Of a DNA stretch of 24,496 nt, positions 5,809 to 13,099 are shown in pieces. Origin of the DNA: Fen-549 sp964636655 (lineage in GTDB: Bacteria > Actinomycetota > Thermoleophilia > Gaiellales > Gaiellaceae); NCBI GenBank assembly GCA_964636655.1, contig CAZWTK010000031.1:1-24496 (forward strand), written 5' to 3'. The first letter of the stretch is position 1. Each line of letters opens with the position of its first letter. A program made the position numbers and the translations under genes. A model generated the notes under the pieces. It saw only the letters and a program-made list of their open reading frames with translations, ran no database searches and had not been told where the DNA came from.

Positions 5809-6657
5809 ATGGCGGCGATTCTCATGAACGGCTCCGAGCTGGCGGCGCGGGTGCGTGCTCAGGTCGCCGAGCAGGTACGCGAGCTTGGTCATGTCTCGCT
5901 GGCTACCGTGCTCGTCGGGGACGATCCCGCATCCGATGTCTACGTCGGCTACAAACACAAGGATTGCGGCGAGGTGGGGATTGAGTCGATCGATCACCGT
6001 CTACCGACCGACGCGAGCGAAGAGCAGGTGCTCGCGCTCGTGCGGGAATTGAACGACGACGACGGTGTCGACGGCTTCATCGTCCAGTCGCCGGTTCCGC
6101 CCCAGATCAGCGAGCCACACGTGATGGAGGCGATCGATCCGATCAAGGACGTCGATGGTTTCAGCCCTGTCAACGTTGGCCGTCTCTGGCTCGGGCGCGA
6201 GGGGCACGTCTCGGCCACACCGCTCGGGATCATGGAGCTGCTCGGCGCCTACGACGTGGAGCTGGAAGGTGCCGATGCGGTGATCGTCGGGCGCAGCGAG
6301 ATCGTCGGCAAGCCGATGGCCGCTCTGCTTCTGCGCGCGAACGCGACGGTGACCTTCTGCCACACCCGAACGCGTGACATGGCAGAGCGCACCAGGAAGG
6401 CTGATCTAGTGGTTGCGGCGGCCGGCCGCGCCGGGCTGATTCAGCCCGAGATGGTCAAGCCGGGCGCCACGGTCATCGACGTGGGCATCACGCGGACCTC
6501 CGAAGGACTCGTTGGTGACGTCGACAAGAGCGTGGCGCAGGTCGCCGGGCGGCTCACTCCCGTTCCGGGCGGAGTCGGCCCGATGACGAGGGCAATGCTC
6601 CTCACCAACACGGTCCGGGCGGCCCGTGCCAGGCGAGGATTGCTTGCTTTCGACTAG
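5809..6657 (+). CDS. folD: Bifunctional methylenetetrahydrofolate dehydrogenase / methenyltetrahydrofolate cyclohydrolase
   Basis: It interconverts 5,10-methylene-, methenyl- and 10-formyl-tetrahydrofolate with NADP, feeding purine and formyl-Met-tRNA synthesis. Its 282 residues match the family. The catalytic Tyr45 and Lys49 (YVGYK), Gln93 (VQSPVP) and Asp116 (KDVDGF) are all present, as are the family blocks PLGIMELL, IVGRSEIVGKPMA and the C-terminal GGVGPMTRAMLL. The frame is open back to 5512, but family similarity begins at about ATG 5809, which is taken as the start. ATG 5824 is an alternative. There is no Shine-Dalgarno, so a very short leader is likely. The cold-shock promoter appears to lie in its last codons. 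Confidence 0.93.
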   Translation: MAAILMNGSELAARVRAQVAEQVRELGHVSLATVLVGDDPASDVYVGYKHKDCGEVGIESIDHRLPTDASEEQVLALVRELNDDDGVDGFIVQSPVPPQISEPHVMEAIDPIKDVDGFSPVNVGRLWLGREGHVSATPLGIMELLGAYDVELEGADAVIVGRSEIVGKPMAALLLRANATVTFCHTRTRDMAERTRKADLVVAAAGRAGLIQPEMVKPGATVIDVGITRTSEGLVGDVDKSVAQVAGRLTPVPGGVGPMTRAMLLTNTVRAARARRGLLAFD

Positions 6658-6672
6658 CTACGCGGCTATTTT
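6644..6672 (+). promoter_or_regulatory. Putative promoter of the cold-shock gene
   Basis: TTGCTT (6644-6649) and TATTTT (6667-6672) are separated by 17 nt, the standard spacing. The -35 lies inside the end of folD. Transcription would start near 6679, giving a leader of about 55-60 nt ahead of the TTG start, in keeping with long leaders of cold-shock mRNAs. Confidence 0.4.
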
Positions 6673-6736
6673 TGACGGGCTCAATCAGCGCTCGGCGGCT
6701 CGGTGCCCGGGCCGTCGCAGGTTCAAGGAGGAAACG

Positions 6737-6937
6737 TTGGCTCAGGGCACCGTCAAGTGGTTCTCCAATGAGAAGGGCTTCGGATTCATCGAGCGAGAGG
6801 GCGGAGACGACGTCTTCGTTCATCACTCCAAGATCACCATGGACGGCTATCGCACACTCGTCGAAGGACAGAAGGTCGAGTTCGAGATCGTCCAGGGTGA
6901 CAAGGGCTTGCAGGCCGAGGACGTTCAAGTCGTTTGA
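6737..6937 (+). CDS. Cold-shock protein, CspA family
   Basis: A 66-residue single cold-shock domain (five-stranded OB fold) that binds single-stranded RNA and DNA and acts as an RNA chaperone. The sequence starts MAQGTVKWFSNEKGFGFIE and contains RNP1 (KGFGFIE) and RNP2 (VFVHHS), with the usual acidic C-terminal strand (AEDVQVV). The start is TTG 6737, chosen because AGGAGG (6726-6731) lies 5 nt upstream and the protein then begins exactly where family members do. The frame is open to 6626, but that extension has no similarity. It is monocistronic, with its own promoter candidate and a strong terminator 20 nt after the stop. Confidence 0.95.
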   Translation: MAQGTVKWFSNEKGFGFIEREGGDDVFVHHSKITMDGYRTLVEGQKVEFEIVQGDKGLQAEDVQVV

Positions 6938-6956
6938 GGATCACATATAGGTCGTA

Positions 6957-6986
6957 GAAACGGGCCCGAAGAGGGCCCGTTTCTTT
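6957..6986 (+). terminator. Rho-independent terminator of the cold-shock gene
   Basis: An 11-bp perfect stem (6957-6967 with 6973-6983) with a 5-nt GAAGA loop, GGGCCC core and A-rich 5' flank, followed by CTTT. This is the clearest intrinsic terminator in the window. Confidence 0.9.
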
Positions 6987-7076
6987 GTGCGCTTTCTCGG
7001 GCGGCGGCCGACAAAGGCGACCGGGGGATGGCGTTCGATCGGCCGCGACCGTCATGCCGATCGCGTTGGCCGGCTC

Positions 7077-7092
7077 GTGACACCAGTGTCAC
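7077..7092. promoter_or_regulatory. Perfect 16-bp dyad upstream of gatC, possible operator
   Basis: GTGACAC (7077-7083) and GTGTCAC (7086-7092) are perfect inverted repeats separated by CA. The 2-nt centre is too short for a good RNA hairpin loop but is typical of a dimeric repressor site. It lies 135 nt before gatC in a 289-bp gap that otherwise shows only a short direct repeat (GAAAGCGA, near 7119 and 7140). Confidence 0.35.
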
Positions 7093-7226
7093 TTCCGAGC
7101 TGCACGCCCAGCGGCGCCCCGAGAAAGCGATCTCTTCCCCGGAAAGCGAGAGGTGCATCGTCGCGGATACCTCAGCTCCGCTTCGTGCTTTCGACAGAGC
7201 GCAGCCGCTACTGGCAGGATTCAGGC

Positions 7227-7511
7227 GTGGCCATCTCGCGCGAACAGGTTCTCCATGTCGCCAAGCTGGCCCGGCTCGCATTGAACGAAGAGGAGGTCGA
7301 CCGCTTCTCGGAGCAGCTGAACGCGATCCTCGAGGCGATCGGGAAGGTCTCGGAGCTAGACCTGGCCGATGTAGCGCCGACCTCACATCCGCTCGCGCTG
7401 GTCAACGTCGTCGACCCTGATGAGCCGCGTCCCTCTCTTCCACGCGAGCAGGCGCTCGCCAATGCGCCTGAGAGCGAAACCGGCGCCTTCCGGGTCCCCG
7501 CCAGTGGCTAG
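7227..7511 (+). CDS. gatC: Asp-tRNA(Asn)/Glu-tRNA(Gln) amidotransferase subunit C
   Basis: A small subunit that wraps around GatA and stabilises the GatCAB complex, which amidates misacylated Glu-tRNA(Gln) and/or Asp-tRNA(Asn). The 94-residue protein has the family pattern: an N-terminal helix pair (SREQVLHVAKLARLALNEEE), then QLNAILEAIGKVSELDLADV, then the extended P-rich segment with PTSHPLALVNVVDPDEPRPS and a C-terminal FRVP. GTG 7227 is chosen because family members begin with this helix; the open frame upstream carries no similarity. It is followed by 140-170 nt of structured spacer before gatA, an unusually long gap for this operon. Confidence 0.93.
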   Translation: MAISREQVLHVAKLARLALNEEEVDRFSEQLNAILEAIGKVSELDLADVAPTSHPLALVNVVDPDEPRPSLPREQALANAPESETGAFRVPASG

Positions 7512-7667
7512 CAATCGAACTCATTTCAGAATGAAGACCCGCCGGCTGGGTGCGATCGGTGGATGCGATGCTAGGACGCAGCGCCTCGTTCGTAGCCTTG
7601 GCTACGGGCGAGGCCGAGGACAACGCAGCGCGCCTCTGAGCGCGGCCAGACGGTGGAGTGCTTCGTT
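7512..7667 (+). other. Structured spacer between gatC and gatA with a hairpin flanked by direct repeats
   Basis: A stem of 14 pairs (7584-7597 with 7600-7613, two of them G-T) is flanked by two copies of AGGAC...GCAGCG...CCTC, at 7573-7587 and 7617-7636 (the second copy with small insertions). The 3' CCTC of the second copy repeats the hairpin's own 5' end, so the GAGG arm (7610-7613) has two possible partners. A short TCATT/AATGA hairpin lies near 7520. No coding potential is seen. Confidence 0.5.
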
Positions 7668-9104
7668 TTGAAAGGAGTTCCTAAAATCGACACGTTGCGC
7701 CTGACCGCCGAGGAGGCAATGGGGCTGATCGAGCGCGGCGAGGCGAGCGCCGAGGAGCTGCATCGCGCCTACCTTGATGCGATCGTCAGTCGCGACAGCG
7801 AGATCCACGCCTACCTGAAGCTGGTCGAGGAGTGCCGGGGCACGAGTGTCCCGATCGCGATCAAGGACGTGATCACGACCGAGGGTATCGAGACGACGGC
7901 CGGCTCGAAGATACTCGCCGGTTACGTGCCGGTGTTCGACTCGACCGTGGCAGCCAGGGTCAAGCGGGCCGGCCTGCCACCGCTCGGTAAGACGAACATG
8001 GACGAGTTCGCGATGGGCTCCTCGACCGAGAACTCCGGCTACGGTCCGACCAGGAACCCGTGGGATCTCGAGCGCGTGCCCGGGGGCTCCTCGGGCGGCT
8101 CGGCGGCGGCGGTGGCCGGCGGCCTGGCGCCCTGGGCGCTCGGCTCCGACACCGGCGGCTCGATCAAACAGCCGGCCTCGCTCTGTGGCCTCGTCGGCCT
8201 GCGCCCGACCTACGGCACCGTCTCGCGCTACGGCATCATCGCCTTTGCCTCCAGCCTCGACCAGGTAGGCCCGCTCACCAAGACGGTGCGTGACTGCGCG
8301 CTCCTCTACCGAATCATTGCCGGCCGCGACCCGCTCGATTCGACCACGGTCGAGCTGCCGAATCCGATTGAGCTGCCGGAGGCGCGCGATCTGAAGGGGA
8401 TTCGCATCGGGCTGCCGAGGGAGATGAACGAGGCCGAAGGCATCGCTCCGGGTGTCAAGGCCGAAGTCGAGCGGGCGATCGCGCTCTGCCAAGAGCTCGG
8501 CGCCGAGGTCGAGGAGTGCTCGCTGCCCCTATCGATCGAATACGGCCTGGCTTGCTACTACCTGATCGCCCCGGCCGAGGCCTCGTCGAATCTGGCCCGC
8601 TACGACGGCGTCCGCTACGGCCACCGCACCAAGGGCACGCAGAGCCTGATCGAGATGTACGAGCGAACCCGCGACGAGGGCTTCGGCGACGAGCCCAAGC
8701 GTAGGATCATGATCGGTACCTACGCGTTATCGGCCGGCTACTACGACGCCTTCTACGGCCAGGCGCAGAAGGTGCGCACGGTCATCGCACGCGAGCACGC
8801 GGCCCTGTTCGAGCGTTTCGACCTGATCGTGAGCCCGACCTCACCGACGGTGGCCTTCAAGCTGGGCGAGAAGACACAGGACCCGCTCGCCATGTACGCA
8901 TCAGACGTCCTCACGATTCCGCCCAACATGGCCGGGCTGCCCGGAATGTCGATCCCCTGCGGGCTCTCCGAGGGACTTCCCGTCGGCCTGCAGCTGACCG
9001 GCCCGCAGTTCTCCGAGAGCGTGCTCTTCCGTGCCGGCTACGCGCTCGAGCAGGCGCTCGAGTTCGACTTCGTCCCTTCGCGGCTCGCCGGAGGTGACGC
9101 GTGA
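7668..9104 (+). CDS. gatA: Asp-tRNA(Asn)/Glu-tRNA(Gln) amidotransferase subunit A
   Basis: The glutaminase subunit of GatCAB and a member of the amidase signature family; it releases ammonia from glutamine. In numbering from GTG 7653, the Ser-cisSer-Lys triad is visible: Lys71 (IAIKDV), Ser146 (PGGSSGGSAAAV) and Ser170 (GSDTGGSIKQPA), with normal internal spacing. The segment between the first helix and the catalytic Lys is shorter than in Firmicutes GatA. The start is uncertain: TTG 7668 has GGTGGAG (7652-7658) 9 nt upstream; GTG 7653 lacks a site; the best site, AAAGGAG (7671-7677), points 8 nt on to an ATC codon (7686) or 17 nt on to TTG 7695. It overlaps gatB by 4 nt (GTGA). Confidence 0.93.
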   Translation: MKGVPKIDTLRLTAEEAMGLIERGEASAEELHRAYLDAIVSRDSEIHAYLKLVEECRGTSVPIAIKDVITTEGIETTAGSKILAGYVPVFDSTVAARVKRAGLPPLGKTNMDEFAMGSSTENSGYGPTRNPWDLERVPGGSSGGSAAAVAGGLAPWALGSDTGGSIKQPASLCGLVGLRPTYGTVSRYGIIAFASSLDQVGPLTKTVRDCALLYRIIAGRDPLDSTTVELPNPIELPEARDLKGIRIGLPREMNEAEGIAPGVKAEVERAIALCQELGAEVEECSLPLSIEYGLACYYLIAPAEASSNLARYDGVRYGHRTKGTQSLIEMYERTRDEGFGDEPKRRIMIGTYALSAGYYDAFYGQAQKVRTVIAREHAALFERFDLIVSPTSPTVAFKLGEKTQDPLAMYASDVLTIPPNMAGLPGMSIPCGLSEGLPVGLQLTGPQFSESVLFRAGYALEQALEFDFVPSRLAGGDA

Positions 9105-10513
9105 GCGAGTGGGAACCGATCATCGGGCTCGAGATCCACGTCCAGCTGAAGACGCGGACGAAGATGTTCTGTCGCTGCGAGACCTCCTTCGGGCTGGAGC
9201 CGAACGTGCGCACCTGCCCTGTTTGCCTTTCGCATCCAGGCGCGCTACCGGTGCCGAACGCCCAGGCGATCGAGTGGACGATCAAGCTCGGGCTGGCAAT
9301 CGGCTCCACGATTGCAGACAGGGCGCTCTTCGCCCGCAAGAACTACTTCTACCAAGACCTGCCCAAGGGCTACCAGATCTCCCAGTACGAAGCGCCGCTC
9401 TGCGTCGGCGGGCGTCTCGTCGTGCCCGGCCCCGAAGGGTCGAGCGAGATTCGCATCAACCGCGCACACCTCGAGGAGGACGCGGCCAAGACGATCCACG
9501 TCGGTGGGGTGGAGGGCCGGATCGTCGGCGCCGAGCACTCGCTGGTGGACTTCAACCGCGGCGGTACGCCGCTGATGGAGATCGTCTCCGAGCCCGACAT
9601 CCACTCGGTCGAGGAGGCCAAGCGCTTCCTGCAGCTGCTGCGCCAGACCGTCGTAGAGCTGGGCATCTCGGACGCCGAGATGGAGAAGGGGACGCTCCGC
9701 TGCGACGCCAACATCTCGGTACGTCCGGCTGGCTCGAGCGAGCTCAGGACCCGCTGTGAGCTCAAGAACATGAACTCCTTCAACTTCATCGGCCGCGGCA
9801 TAGAGGCCGAGATAGCGCGCCAGATCGCCGTCTACGAAGCGGGCGGTGAGGTCAGGCAGGAGACCTACGACTTCGACGCCGCCTCGGGCACGCTGACCGT
9901 TCATCGCTCCAAGGAGGAGGCCGAGGACTATCGCTACTTCCCCGAGCCCGATCTGGTGCCCTACGAGCCCGAGCTCGAGCTGATCGAGCGACTGAAGGCG
10001 GAGTTGCCGGAGGCGCCAGGTATGCGCCTGGCGCGGCTCGCGCCGATGCTCGGCTACGAGCAGGCACTGGAGCTTGTTGCGGGTGGGCGCGACGGGCTCT
10101 ACACAAAGCTGGTGGACGCGGGCGCGGAGCCGAAGGCCAGCGCGAACGTGTTGATGAATCAGCTGGCAGCGGCCGGAATTGATCCGGACGCCGTCGATTC
10201 GGATGAGCTGGCGAAGCTGATCGAGGCGCGCTCGAGCATTCCTCGCACGGCCTTCGATCAGGCGATTGCGCACGTCGGCGACTCCGATTTCAGTGCCGAG
10301 ACCTATCTCACCGAAGCCGTGATCTCCGACACGAGCGAGCTCGAGCCGCTGATCGAACGCATCCTGGCTTCCAATCCGGGTCAAGTAGAGCAGTACCGCG
10401 GCGGCAAGGAAGGCCTGCTCGGCTTCTTCGTTGGCCAGGTGATGAAGGAAACTCAGGGCAAGGCCGACGCCAAGCTCGTCAGCGAGCTCGTGCGGGCGAA
10501 GCTGAGCGGCTGA
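9101..10513 (+). CDS. gatB: Asp-tRNA(Asn)/Glu-tRNA(Gln) amidotransferase subunit B
   Basis: The kinase/transamidase subunit: it activates the misacylated tRNA with ATP and uses ammonia channelled from GatA. The 470-residue protein opens with EPIIGLEIHVQLKTRTKMF, then the cysteines of the zinc-binding site (CRC and CPVC, about residues 25-45). Further family blocks are YFYQDLPKGYQISQYE, RAHLEEDAAK, DFNRGGTPLMEIVSEPD and CDANISVRP. The C-terminal part is the tRNA-binding helical and YqeY-like tail ending GLLGFFVGQVMKETQGKAD. The GTG start overlaps the gatA stop by 4 nt, which implies coupled translation and matched subunit amounts. The downstream gene is convergent and starts its stop-side only 25 nt away; no terminator is evident. 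Confidence 0.96.
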   Translation: MSEWEPIIGLEIHVQLKTRTKMFCRCETSFGLEPNVRTCPVCLSHPGALPVPNAQAIEWTIKLGLAIGSTIADRALFARKNYFYQDLPKGYQISQYEAPLCVGGRLVVPGPEGSSEIRINRAHLEEDAAKTIHVGGVEGRIVGAEHSLVDFNRGGTPLMEIVSEPDIHSVEEAKRFLQLLRQTVVELGISDAEMEKGTLRCDANISVRPAGSSELRTRCELKNMNSFNFIGRGIEAEIARQIAVYEAGGEVRQETYDFDAASGTLTVHRSKEEAEDYRYFPEPDLVPYEPELELIERLKAELPEAPGMRLARLAPMLGYEQALELVAGGRDGLYTKLVDAGAEPKASANVLMNQLAAAGIDPDAVDSDELAKLIEARSSIPRTAFDQAIAHVGDSDFSAETYLTEAVISDTSELEPLIERILASNPGQVEQYRGGKEGLLGFFVGQVMKETQGKADAKLVSELVRAKLSG

Positions 10514-10538
10514 GCTCGCCTCTATTTTCAGACGGTCG

Positions 10539-11009
10539 TCACGGCGTGCAGTAGTTGTGGCACGGGAAGTTGTGGTCGACCACGATCAATGTGACCACGA
10601 GAGCGACGAGGATCACAATCGCGGCCACACCGGCGATGTACGTGACGCGAAGGGCGCGTCGGGACGGCGGCGTTTTCCTCGAATCGCGACGCAGGTAGTG
10701 CGATCTCGACTCCTCGATTCTCTCCGGTGCAAAGCGAGCATCCAGGCGGCGAAGGTCGGCTTCGGCCGCCCCGATCAATCCCAGGCGCTTTTGTTCTTCG
10801 CGCTCCGTCCGAAGCTTGATCGAGCGTGCCAGAGAGAGGACGGCCGTGAGGCCGCTTCGGCTATCGACGCGCCCGAACATGCGACGAGCGCGGCGCAGTT
10901 CGCGGAGCGCATCTCGCTCCTCTTCGCGCCTGATCTTCTCGCGGGCGTCTTTCAGAAGTGATCCTGCCGAGCGCAGCACCGTGTCTACCTGTTTTTGTTG
11001 GACAGACAA
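10539..11009 (-). CDS. Membrane-anchored protein with one copy of a repeated helical module; function unknown
   Basis: The 156-residue protein has a charged helical N-terminal part (1-115), one membrane helix near the C-terminus (about 124-145, TYIAGVAAIVILVALVVTLIVV) and an 11-residue outward tail with two cysteines (CHNYC). Residues about 10-68 contain the module seen twice in the neighbouring 11025-12587 gene: compare ALRELRRARRMFGRVDSRSG here with ALKELEAARAELLASGDAAG and ALRSLEKARRKLLDRSDVDG there. Cysteines occur only in the tail. The start is TTG 11009, 15 nt after the neighbour's stop, so the two are almost surely co-transcribed. Inside-out topology follows from the basic flank RRALR. 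No family is recognised. Confidence 0.7.
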   Translation of the reverse strand: MSVQQKQVDTVLRSAGSLLKDAREKIRREEERDALRELRRARRMFGRVDSRSGLTAVLSLARSIKLRTEREEQKRLGLIGAAEADLRRLDARFAPERIEESRSHYLRRDSRKTPPSRRALRVTYIAGVAAIVILVALVVTLIVVDHNFPCHNYCTP

Positions 11010-11024
11010 GAGAATCTCGCCGGG

Positions 11025-12587
11025 TCAGAACTCGGCGAGGAGCCGGCGATGGCCGCCGTTGCGATCGATCACGTAGAGGCCGTCGTCGGAGCCCGAGCCG
11101 GTGATCGAGTAGGCCAGCTTGCGCCCGTCGGGCGACCAGTCCACAGTGATGGTCGCGTGCTTGGGATCGTCCACGGCGACGAAGGTCTTTGGGTCGTTGT
11201 GTCCGGTGATCCTCATCGTCTCGATACCGCTCCAGCCGAAGGCGAGCAACTCGGCATCGGGCGTCATCGAGACGGAGATCGGCCAGATCGAGAAGTCGCA
11301 CTCGACCAGCTGATTGCGCGAGCCACCGTTTACCGGCAGGTCGTAGACGCCGTCATCGCAAGCGAAGAGGAGGTACTTCCCGCTTGGCGACCAGGCCGGC
11401 GTGCGGGGATTGCACTTGTGACCGATGAGGCGACGAGCGCCACTGCCGTCGGGCTTCATCGTGTATAGAGTCGAGCGGAAGCTCTCGTCGAGTTCGGGAT
11501 CGGCGTCGAGGCCGTGAACGAAGGCGATCTTCTGCCCGTCCGGCGACCAGGCCGCGCCCATGTCTCCGTCATCGCCTCGTAGCAGGAGCGGCTCGCCGCC
11601 GCCGGCGGCGACGACCGAGAAGCCGTTGCGCGAGCGGTAAAGAATCTGGTCTCCATGCGGCGACCAATCCGGTAGCACGCCGTAGCTATCGGTGACCGTC
11701 CACATGCGGCGGTCGGCGACGGAGACGACCGTTATTCGGGTACCGCACGTCCCGTTCTTGGCGAAGGCGATCCGCTTGCCGTCCGGCGACCAGGTGGGTC
11801 CGCCCTCCTCGCCGGTCGGACACTTGATCGCGTGCGCGACTCGCTGCGGGGCGCGGTTTGCGAGGGCCCAGGCGGTGACTCCGCCGGCTATGACTACGAC
11901 GATGGCCGCGGCGATGAGAATCTCGCGCCGCGTCATCGGCGGTAAAGACGGAAGCTTCGAAGTGGTTTTCGGCCCGGCGGCGGCGAAGGGGTCGCTCCAC
12001 TCCTCGCCGGCCCGGAGGGCTCTGCGGCGACTGAGATAGCGGACGTTCTGCTGAGTCGCATCGATCAACTGCCTACGCGTCTTCTCGTGCCGCGCTTTCG
12101 GGGTGGGTATTCGCTGTGCGATGTCGAGCAGCTCGCCCAGCCCGTCGACGTCGGAGCGATCGAGCAGCTTCCGTCTGGCTTTCTCGAGACTGCGCAAAGC
12201 GCGCCCGGTTGCTCCGCGCTCGAGTACCGATCGGGCCGGAGCGAGGATCTGCTCGGTCGAAACGCTCGCGTAGGGATAGAACGTCGCAGCCCCGCCGGTG
12301 AGTGTGGCTGGTGCCGGCCGAGCTGCGGGCTGCCTGATTGCGCCCGGAGATAGGGACGCGATGCTGTGCTCGATCGCCGAGAGCAGACGCTCGCGTGATT
12401 TGGTGTCGACCGGAGCGAGAGTGGGAACGCCGCGTGCCAGTTCGAGCATCTCGGTAAGGCCCGCGGCATCTCCGGACGCCAGCAGCTCCGCACGGGCCGC
12501 TTCCAGCTCCTTCAGTGCGGCGCGCGGCCTCCCCCGAGCGATCTCGGTGCGGGCGGGGCTGAGGATCTCCGTGGACGATCGAGCCAT
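11025..12587 (-). CDS. Membrane protein with two helical modules and an extracytoplasmic TolB-like (PD40) beta-propeller
   Basis: In 520 residues from ATG 12587, two copies of a module of about 73 residues (6-78 and 112-185) are followed by one membrane helix (about 223-243, ILIAAAIVVVIAGGVTAWAL) and a C-terminal propeller of about 270 residues. The propeller repeats are marked by WSPDGKRIAF, WSPHGDQILY, WSPDGQKIAF, WSPSGKYLLF and WSPDGRKLAY, the PD40/TolB signature. The basic residues before the helix put the modules inside and the propeller outside. All five cysteines lie in the outer part, which suggests disulfides. TolB-type propellers usually bind proteins or peptides. Function unknown; a sensor or scaffold is inference. 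GTG 12656 is an alternative start (543 residues). It is the first gene of the pair with 10539-11009. Confidence 0.8.
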   Translation of the reverse strand: MARSSTEILSPARTEIARGRPRAALKELEAARAELLASGDAAGLTEMLELARGVPTLAPVDTKSRERLLSAIEHSIASLSPGAIRQPAARPAPATLTGGAATFYPYASVSTEQILAPARSVLERGATGRALRSLEKARRKLLDRSDVDGLGELLDIAQRIPTPKARHEKTRRQLIDATQQNVRYLSRRRALRAGEEWSDPFAAAGPKTTSKLPSLPPMTRREILIAAAIVVVIAGGVTAWALANRAPQRVAHAIKCPTGEEGGPTWSPDGKRIAFAKNGTCGTRITVVSVADRRMWTVTDSYGVLPDWSPHGDQILYRSRNGFSVVAAGGGEPLLLRGDDGDMGAAWSPDGQKIAFVHGLDADPELDESFRSTLYTMKPDGSGARRLIGHKCNPRTPAWSPSGKYLLFACDDGVYDLPVNGGSRNQLVECDFSIWPISVSMTPDAELLAFGWSGIETMRITGHNDPKTFVAVDDPKHATITVDWSPDGRKLAYSITGSGSDDGLYVIDRNGGHRRLLAEF

Positions 12588-12669
12588 GGCTAGGCGGAGT
12601 TTTCCACTATTGGCGCGGGCGTGCTCGAAGATGAGGACGGGCGAGCTCGCAAACACGTTTCGCGAGCGC

Positions 12670-12675
12670 TATCGT
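12670..12675 (+). promoter_or_regulatory. Putative -10 box for the YjbQ-family gene
   Basis: TATCGT ends 7 nt before ATG 12683, and no ribosome binding site is present, so the transcript is probably leaderless. The 95-bp space from 12588 to 12682 also has to hold the promoter of the divergent minus-strand pair. TAGTGG read on the minus strand near 12605-12610 is a weak candidate for that. Confidence 0.35.
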
Positions 12676-12682
12676 CCGCGCC

Positions 12683-13099
12683 ATGAAGAGCGCCCGCGAA
12701 GAGCTCTGGTTCGAGACGCCTCATCGGCGCGACTACATCAACATCACCGACCGCGTCCAGGACTTCGTCTCGCGTTCGGGCATCGTGGAGGGGCTCTGCC
12801 TGGTCAACCCGATGCACATCACCGCGGCGGTCTACGTCAACGACGACGAATCGGGCCTGATCCAGGACATCGACGACTTTCTCGAGCGGCTCGCCCCACA
12901 TGAGCCCGTCGGCTCCTATCGCCACAACGTCGGCGAGGACAACGCGGATGCCCATCTCAAACGCCAGCTGATGGCGCACCAGGTTGTGCTGGCGATCACA
13001 GGCGGGCGCCTCGACCTCGGCCCGTGGGAGCAGGTCTTCTACGCCGAGTTCGACGGGCGCCGGCGTAAGCGGGTGCTACTCAAGGCGATCGGCGAATAG
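12683..13099 (+). CDS. YjbQ/UPF0047 family protein (secondary thiamine-phosphate synthase type)
   Basis: A compact 138-residue single-domain protein of the UPF0047 family. The hallmark C-terminal signature is clear: HLKRQLMAHQVVLAITGG followed by RLDLGPWEQVFYAEFDG and a short basic end. The N-terminal part carries the usual DYINITDRVQDFVSRSGI and GLCLVNPMHITAAVYVNDDE blocks. Some members, such as E. coli YjbQ, show weak thiamine-phosphate synthase activity when overproduced, but the physiological role is unsettled. No thiamine gene is nearby, so nothing here supports a role in thiamine synthesis. The length is typical. It appears to be transcribed alone, and no obvious terminator follows. Confidence 0.9.
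   Translation: MKSAREELWFETPHRRDYINITDRVQDFVSRSGIVEGLCLVNPMHITAAVYVNDDESGLIQDIDDFLERLAPHEPVGSYRHNVGEDNADAHLKRQLMAHQVVLAITGGRLDLGPWEQVFYAEFDGRRRKRVLLKAIGE

Noticed and set aside
7602..8492. Long open frame on the minus strand opposite gatA
   Set aside because: Arg-rich shadow of gatA without family motifs.
9245..10384. Long open frame on the minus strand opposite gatB
   Set aside because: GC-rich shadow of gatB; no domain pattern, and the plus-strand protein is unmistakable.
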